From: G963678445 sp963678445
GTDB taxonomy: Bacteria; Hydrogenedentota; Hydrogenedentia; Hydrogenedentales; G963678445
Length of the DNA stretch: 64,000 nt
Direction of reading: 5' to 3'
NCBI GenBank assembly: GCA_963678445.1
Contig: OY782877.1
Location: forward strand, 4,588,001-4,652,000
Shown: one piece after another, positions 59,513-64,000 of the stretch
Layout of the letters: each line of letters begins with the position of its first letter
How positions within the stretch are numbered: position 1 is the first letter of the stretch
Translations under genes and position numbers: made by a program
The notes under the pieces: generated by a model
What the model was told of the DNA's origin: nothing
Database searches by the model: none
What the model saw: only the letters and a program-made list of their open reading frames with translations

Positions 59513-62365
59513 CTAATTGGTTTCCGCTGAGATGTAGACTGGTGCGCCTTCCGGGATTTGGTTGAAGGCGGCAATAACATCGTCGTTGCGCAGGCGGATG
59601 CATCCGTGAGACGATGGCGTGCCAATGCGGGCTTCATCATTGGTACCGTGAATGTAAATGCAACGTTGTTGTGAATCCACGCTGATGCCGTTGCTGTTTT
59701 TACCCTGGTTCTTCTCCGGCTCTTCACCGCATAACCAAAGGATGCGGGTAAGCACCAAATCTTCTTCTGTGTCGTCGCCGGGTTTCCAGACAGTCGAGGT
59801 GGCCTTGCGGGATTTAAAAACCTGGCCCCAAGGGACGTTTTCGCCAAATTTTTTAGCAACACGATGCCAGCCTGGAGGGGTTTGCATACTGCCGGACTCG
59901 TTGCCCACGCCTGCCGATGCGGTGGCGCAGCGCGCCTGCCAAACCGGATAGCCTCCTTGTAAAAGGTAGCACATCTGCTGCGGCACTGAAATCCAAAGGC
60001 CCAATTGATTGCCTACTTTGTCGTACCATCCAGCACTTTCCAGTAAGGCTTGTTCCTCTTGCGGCAATGTAGGAACACCGTGCGATGTGGCATGTTGCAC
60101 CGTAACGGAAACGCCTTCAGGCGCCAGTACCTCTGCGACTACGCCGACCGGCAAGGTGTAGGTAAAGCCTTTTCCCTGTGCATACTGGGCCGTAACATGC
60201 CCCTGGGGCAAGGGAATCGTCAGTTCAATGTTGGGAAGGTTGGGGATGGCGACAGGAGCAATGTGTACTCCTTTCCAACCGGGTTTAGCAGGACTGAGTC
60301 CCATCACATATTCCGCGATCAGATAGGTGGGACAACTGCTCCAAGGGTGACACCAGCTGGTATTCCATTTCTGGTCGGGACCCCATGCTTCCATACAGGT
60401 CGTAGCGCCGTGCTTGAGCATTTCATGCCAAGAATGTTCCCCTTTATTCGTAATCAAATGGTAGCCCAACGCCCCTGCGTTTTGTTTGAAACAGGCTTCA
60501 ATTACATATGAGGCAATATAGACACCGCAGGAAAGTTCCTTCTCGGCAATAAACTCCAACAGATGTTTAGATTCTACCCCTTGGGTTAGCCCAAAGAAAA
60601 GCGGAATAGCGTTGGCATGCAAGGAGCTATGTGTAGAAGCCGTTCCATCGACGTATAAGCCTGTTTTGGGGTCTACTAATTGCGTTGCAAAAGCGGCTTC
60701 AATGCGTTGTGCACGCTGGCGCAACACTTCGCTGTCGCGATCCGTCATTTCCAACAATTCCGCACCGGTGGTTAACGCCCCGTAATAAAATGCGTTCAGG
60801 ACGGTGTTTACCCCCTTGTTGACCAAGTCATATTCATAGCCGTCTCGAAGGTTTTCCGGCCAATCGACCAACGTCCATTTTTCCTTTCTCGGAAAGTTTT
60901 CCAACAGGCCCACCTTGTTTTCATAGCGTGCAAAATAGTTGAAAAGCCCCTCAAAAACGGTGTCGATAATGTGCTCAAGGAATACGCGATCACCGCTGTG
61001 GCGGTAGTATTCTTTCAACAGCAGTGGATATTGCAGACTGTATTCGGCAATTTCCTGCATAAAGCTACTGGGCGCGACCGCCATCATGCCGGGATCTATA
61101 CGGGTGGAAAGCGCAAAGTCATGCAAGCATTTTTTCGTGAGTGTTACATCACCGGTCAGCCAAAGGTGCGAACGTGCTGTGATAACGGCATCGCCCAGAT
61201 ACTGTCCCTTTTCCCGGGTTGGACAGTCCAGAAATCCTCCTTGTGACCCCATTTGCACGCCGTTCTTACACAGATTCCAGATATCTTCAAGCAGAGAATC
61301 AGAAGCGTGCAGTTGTGCCTTTTTCGGGTCAAACGGATGATGCCTTACTTCTACCCACACGGTCGGTTCCGAGGGGGCATTCTTGATTTCCATATAGCGG
61401 AAGGCACGATAATCATAAAACTCGATACGGTCCCTGTTGCCCGACAAAACCGGCATTTCCTCATAAACCATGCTGGCACGCAATTTGTATCGCACCTTGT
61501 CCGGCCCAGCCAGTTCTTCGCCATGACGCACCACAATTTTTTCGCCCGCCTTCCCCTGAATTTCAATGCGGGTATGTCCGACAATTTCCGTACCGAAGTC
61601 GTAAAAATAATGCCCTTTCCTTAATTCTTTAGTCTGGACCGGCTTTACGATTCGCCGTTGCAAGGGCGGTGTGATCTGTTTCTCAAAACAATGGTCCTGA
61701 CGCCCCATAAGCAGTTCCAGCCATTGCGTGTCGTCAAAGCCCGGCATACGCCAGCCTGTTGGCATTTCGCGCATGTCGATATTTTCCAGAAACTGGGTTT
61801 TATACCCTGTTGTCTCCCCTGTCGGAAAGGCTTTAAGTTGAAAACAGCGCCAACTTTCATCGGTTACATACCGCACCTGTTTCCCATCGGAAAAACTCAA
61901 GTCAAGCGACATCATGAACCCGCTGCGATTGTCACCGCTATCCCACACCCGGTTACACAGCCCCTGGTAATAGCTGTGTGCGGCGAAAACCGTGGCTCCC
62001 GATTCAAGAAACTCCGTCACATCCAGCCAGTAATAGGGATGCGCAACGGGATAGCCCGATTCCGGGCCTTGAACTACGGCATAGCCGTTGATGTAAAACT
62101 TGTAATAGTCATCGCCAGTGATGGACAAGACTGCCGCCACCGGTTTCTCAGGAAGGGTTACCTCTTTGCGGAACAAGGTATGCACATTTTGAGGCCCATC
62201 GGGTTCCGGGGATTTTTCCCGTTCACGATGATAGCGGTTGACGATTTTTGTCCCCTTAAAAACCGGATCGCGTAACCATTGTGCGCCTTCAAACACATCT
62301 GCTCTCCCCATCGGCATGGCCAGAAGTACGACCAGGGCAATCCATCCCATATGTAATTTGTGCAT
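59513..62365 (-). CDS. Secreted GH78-like alpha-L-rhamnosidase fused to an L,D-transpeptidase (YkuD) domain
   Basis: 950 residues. Signal peptide MHKLHMGWIALVVLLAMPMGRA. Residues about 25-330 are the beta-sandwich domains of family 78 (TLFRKEVTLPEKP, DDYYKFYINGYAVVQGP, FLESGATVFAAHSYYQG). The (alpha/alpha)6 barrel follows, with GFLDCPTREKGQYLGDAV (general acid Glu) and CMEAWGPDQKWNTSWCHPW (general base Glu). After a linker near 770, residues 788-950 form a YkuD domain with IHGTN (His about 906) and SSHGCIRL (Cys about 922), the catalytic motif of L,D-transpeptidases. GAGGAG sets the start. The pairing is unusual and is discussed separately. Confidence 0.85.
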   Translation of the reverse strand: MHKLHMGWIALVVLLAMPMGRADVFEGAQWLRDPVFKGTKIVNRYHREREKSPEPDGPQNVHTLFRKEVTLPEKPVAAVLSITGDDYYKFYINGYAVVQGPESGYPVAHPYYWLDVTEFLESGATVFAAHSYYQGLCNRVWDSGDNRSGFMMSLDLSFSDGKQVRYVTDESWRCFQLKAFPTGETTGYKTQFLENIDMREMPTGWRMPGFDDTQWLELLMGRQDHCFEKQITPPLQRRIVKPVQTKELRKGHYFYDFGTEIVGHTRIEIQGKAGEKIVVRHGEELAGPDKVRYKLRASMVYEEMPVLSGNRDRIEFYDYRAFRYMEIKNAPSEPTVWVEVRHHPFDPKKAQLHASDSLLEDIWNLCKNGVQMGSQGGFLDCPTREKGQYLGDAVITARSHLWLTGDVTLTKKCLHDFALSTRIDPGMMAVAPSSFMQEIAEYSLQYPLLLKEYYRHSGDRVFLEHIIDTVFEGLFNYFARYENKVGLLENFPRKEKWTLVDWPENLRDGYEYDLVNKGVNTVLNAFYYGALTTGAELLEMTDRDSEVLRQRAQRIEAAFATQLVDPKTGLYVDGTASTHSSLHANAIPLFFGLTQGVESKHLLEFIAEKELSCGVYIASYVIEACFKQNAGALGYHLITNKGEHSWHEMLKHGATTCMEAWGPDQKWNTSWCHPWSSCPTYLIAEYVMGLSPAKPGWKGVHIAPVAIPNLPNIELTIPLPQGHVTAQYAQGKGFTYTLPVGVVAEVLAPEGVSVTVQHATSHGVPTLPQEEQALLESAGWYDKVGNQLGLWISVPQQMCYLLQGGYPVWQARCATASAGVGNESGSMQTPPGWHRVAKKFGENVPWGQVFKSRKATSTVWKPGDDTEEDLVLTRILWLCGEEPEKNQGKNSNGISVDSQQRCIYIHGTNDEARIGTPSSHGCIRLRNDDVIAAFNQIPEGAPVYISAETN

Positions 62366-62492
62366 ATCAATCTCCTCAGTCAAAATGCCACCCAATGGTA
62401 GCATTTTCAATATGCATATGTGAATGATGGGGCTTATTTTGCGTCCCGTGCACGTCTATGCTACGCTGCATAGGGTTTCAAAAAGCTCCCTC

Positions 62493-62555
62493 GTTCCCAC
62501 GGTCCTTCGTGGGGACGGAGGAAGCAGTATCTCTTTCCACGGAAGACCGTGGAAG
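62493..62555 (+). repeat. Pair of REP-like hairpins before the acyltransferase gene
   Basis: GTTCCCACG (62493-62501) pairs with CGTGGGGAC (62508-62516), one G-U pair, loop of 6. TTCCACGG (62535-62542) pairs with CCGTGGAA (62547-62554), loop AAGA. Two imperfect palindromes 18 bp apart, as in REP/BIME-type elements. Confidence 0.65.
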
Positions 62556-62594
62556 CGGGAAAAAAGAAGCGAATACAAGGTAATCACAAACACG

Positions 62595-63128
62595 ATGGGT
62601 ATGCATCGCATCCTCCAAAAACTGAGATTGCGCTACGGTTCTCAATCGACCGTTATTAGCACCTTGCGTCAGATGGGGGTGCGCATCGGTGAGCGTTGTC
62701 GTATATATACGACGAATTTTGGTAGTGAACCTTGGCTGATTCGTATTGGCGACCATGTATGTATTTCCAATGATGTTACCTTCGTCAACCATGATCTCAC
62801 GTGGCCTTTCCAGGACCGCTATGAATCGTTGACCAGCTTTGGACCGATTGAGATTAAAGATAATTGCCAGATTGGGGTACGCGTTACAATTTTGCCGCAT
62901 GTAACCATCGGACCCAACGCCATTGTTGGCGCATGCAGCGTGGTCAGCAAAGATGTCCCCCCTAATACCGTCGTAGCGGGGGTGCCTGCACGACCGATTT
63001 GCACCCTGGAAGAGTATGAGCAAAAGTGTCTGCAACGACATATCGATATTCCCAAGGATCGGGGAGAAGCGCGCAAGGTATTGGAAGCACATTTTTGGGG
63101 TGCAAGCCTGGAAAAGGATGAAGTGTGA
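62595..63128 (+). CDS. Left-handed beta-helix acyltransferase (WbbJ/LbH family)
   Basis: 177 residues from ATG 62595. Hexapeptide repeats fold as a left-handed beta-helix: IGERCRIYTTNFGSEPWLIRIGDHVCISNDV in parts, VNHDLTWPF with the catalytic His, IGVRVTILPHVTIGPNAIVGACSVVSKDVPPNTVVAGVPARPI in parts. Such enzymes O-acetylate or N-acetylate sugars of surface glycans. The frame is open to 62424, but that part covers the hairpin pair and has no similarity. The stop overlaps the next gene's start by 4 bp (GTGTGA). Confidence 0.87.
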   Translation: MGMHRILQKLRLRYGSQSTVISTLRQMGVRIGERCRIYTTNFGSEPWLIRIGDHVCISNDVTFVNHDLTWPFQDRYESLTSFGPIEIKDNCQIGVRVTILPHVTIGPNAIVGACSVVSKDVPPNTVVAGVPARPICTLEEYEQKCLQRHIDIPKDRGEARKVLEAHFWGASLEKDEV

Positions 63129-64000
63129 AGCTGGCGTTACTAAAAGGCAACCGTTTCAACCCCTGGCACTTACAGGTTTTTGAGCAACTGGACGGCATTT
63201 CCGATGTGGTGGCCTTCCGTGCTGACTCGGAAATCCAGCGCTATTTCAAAGAACGCCAGGAAGAGGCGCTGAAGTTTCAGGTGGAACCCATCTATTTCGA
63301 TACGCAGGCGGGTCCCGTAACGCGGCGTATTCGAAACCGAATTTTACAACGTTGCTACCGCTATGAGCCGCGCATTCTTTCTTTTCACGAACGCTTAAAA
63401 AACTTCGATCTGATTCAATCTTGGGAATTGTTTACCGACTGGTCTGCCGAGGCGGTGCAGGCGCATGAAAAATATGGCATCCCCTTGTCGGTCATGGTGT
63501 GGGACAATATCCCGTTTAACATGGAGCGGAATCCACGACGGCGTGCGCTGAAAAAACAGGTAGCACGCGCTGCGGATCGTTTTGTTGTACACACAGAACG
63601 CAGTCGACGTATCCTCGATATTGAGGGGGTTGAGGCGGAACGTATCGTAAAGATTGCGCCGGGGGTGGATACCGAGCGTTTTTGTCCTGGCCCTCGAAAT
63701 CGCGCCGCTTTTAAGCTTGCTGAAGACGAATTCGTCGTTCTTTTTGTGGGTTGGTTGTTACCCCGGAAAGGGATCGACTTCCTGCTGCTGGCCTTGCGCG
63801 AGCTATTACACGACACCTCGCTGAAAGGACGCCGTGTACGCCTGTTGATGGTGGGTTCCGGACCAGGACGCGATCGAGTGGAAAGATTGATCGCACGCCT
63901 CAACCTGCACGACACCTGCACGTTTGCCGGTGCATTGCCCTATGAACGGATGCCCGACGCGTTCCGCGCTGCCGATGTATTCGTACTTCCCAGTATCGCT
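63125..64000 (+). CDS. GT4 family glycosyltransferase (cut by the window edge)
   Basis: At least 292 residues from a GTG overlapping the acyltransferase stop; AAAAGGA lies 7 bp upstream. N-terminal acceptor domain (LLKGNRFNPWHLQVFEQLDG, LIQSWELFTDW) is followed by the GT-B donor domain: ADRFVVHTERSRR, IAPGVDTERFCPGP, VLFVGWLLPRKGIDFLLLALREL in parts, LMVGSGPGRDR. The final E-x7-E region would lie past 64000. With the acyltransferase it forms a polysaccharide-biosynthesis operon that continues to the right. Confidence 0.92.
   Translation, partial: MKLALLKGNRFNPWHLQVFEQLDGISDVVAFRADSEIQRYFKERQEEALKFQVEPIYFDTQAGPVTRRIRNRILQRCYRYEPRILSFHERLKNFDLIQSWELFTDWSAEAVQAHEKYGIPLSVMVWDNIPFNMERNPRRRALKKQVARAADRFVVHTERSRRILDIEGVEAERIVKIAPGVDTERFCPGPRNRAAFKLAEDEFVVLFVGWLLPRKGIDFLLLALRELLHDTSLKGRRVRLLMVGSGPGRDRVERLIARLNLHDTCTFAGALPYERMPDAFRAADVFVLPSIA

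Overview
The window looks like chromosomal DNA of a motile, diderm, anaerobic or microaerophilic heterotroph. Evidence: a flagellar operon encoding P-ring and L-ring proteins, an RND exporter, lipoproteins, and an oxygen-defence cluster of PerR, ferritin, peroxiredoxin, desulfoferrodoxin and rubrerythrin. Secreted proteins ending in a dockerin-like Asp-rich repeat, a TIGR04073-type protein, a bacterial NrpR and a GH78 enzyme suggest an uncultured PVC- or Hydrogenedentota-like lineage. That placement rests on remembered family distributions and is only moderately supported. No rRNA or ribosomal protein is present to test it.

Layout. 0-6 kb: RND efflux operon, then a GT2 glycosyltransferase pair on the minus strand. 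6.3-10.7 kb: tRNA-Arg(UCU), a MATE exporter, a broken IS256-family transposase and ptsI. 11-14.1 kb: the redox-stress cluster, headed by perR with an operator in its own promoter. 14.2-18 kb: a LolA-like protein, a coiled-coil/MshEN protein, purU and a lipoprotein. 18-25 kb: minus-strand flagellar operon flgF-G-A-H-I-J-(EF-hand protein)-N-L, without flgK at its usual place. 25.5-33.6 kb: 5-formyl-THF cycloligase, a hydrolase, an MBOAT/SGNH acyl-transfer pair, lgt, glgX and a dCMP deaminase. 33.7-42 kb: a KaiC-like/PEP-synthase-like fusion, gdhA divergent from nrpR, an NtrB-like kinase, rsmA and a lipoprotein. 42-52 kb: an exported Memo-AMMECR1 fusion, tlyA, a cohesin/dockerin-like protein, a 44-residue peptide, a BNR-4 protein, a U32 peptidase, a TIGR04073 protein and an HDOD protein. 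52-64 kb: a Tat-exported split-Soret-like cytochrome, a 1352-residue Ig-repeat protein, a small accessory islet, a GH78/L,D-transpeptidase fusion, and the start of a glycan-biosynthesis pair.

The strongest unexplained signal is a short dispersed intergenic element present in about a dozen copies in both orientations. Four copies have target-site triplets of TNA type exactly 100 bp apart. One copy interrupts the IS256 pseudogene, and deleting exactly 100 bp restores the transposase reading frame. Another starts at the perR stop codon. Copies share a 5' hairpin whose two arms change together between copies, as expected for a mobile element under structural selection.

Other points of interest are the single-ORF fusion of a secreted rhamnosidase-like enzyme to an L,D-transpeptidase, the EF-hand protein inside the flagellar operon, the exported Memo-AMMECR1 fusion, and the gdhA/nrpR nitrogen module.
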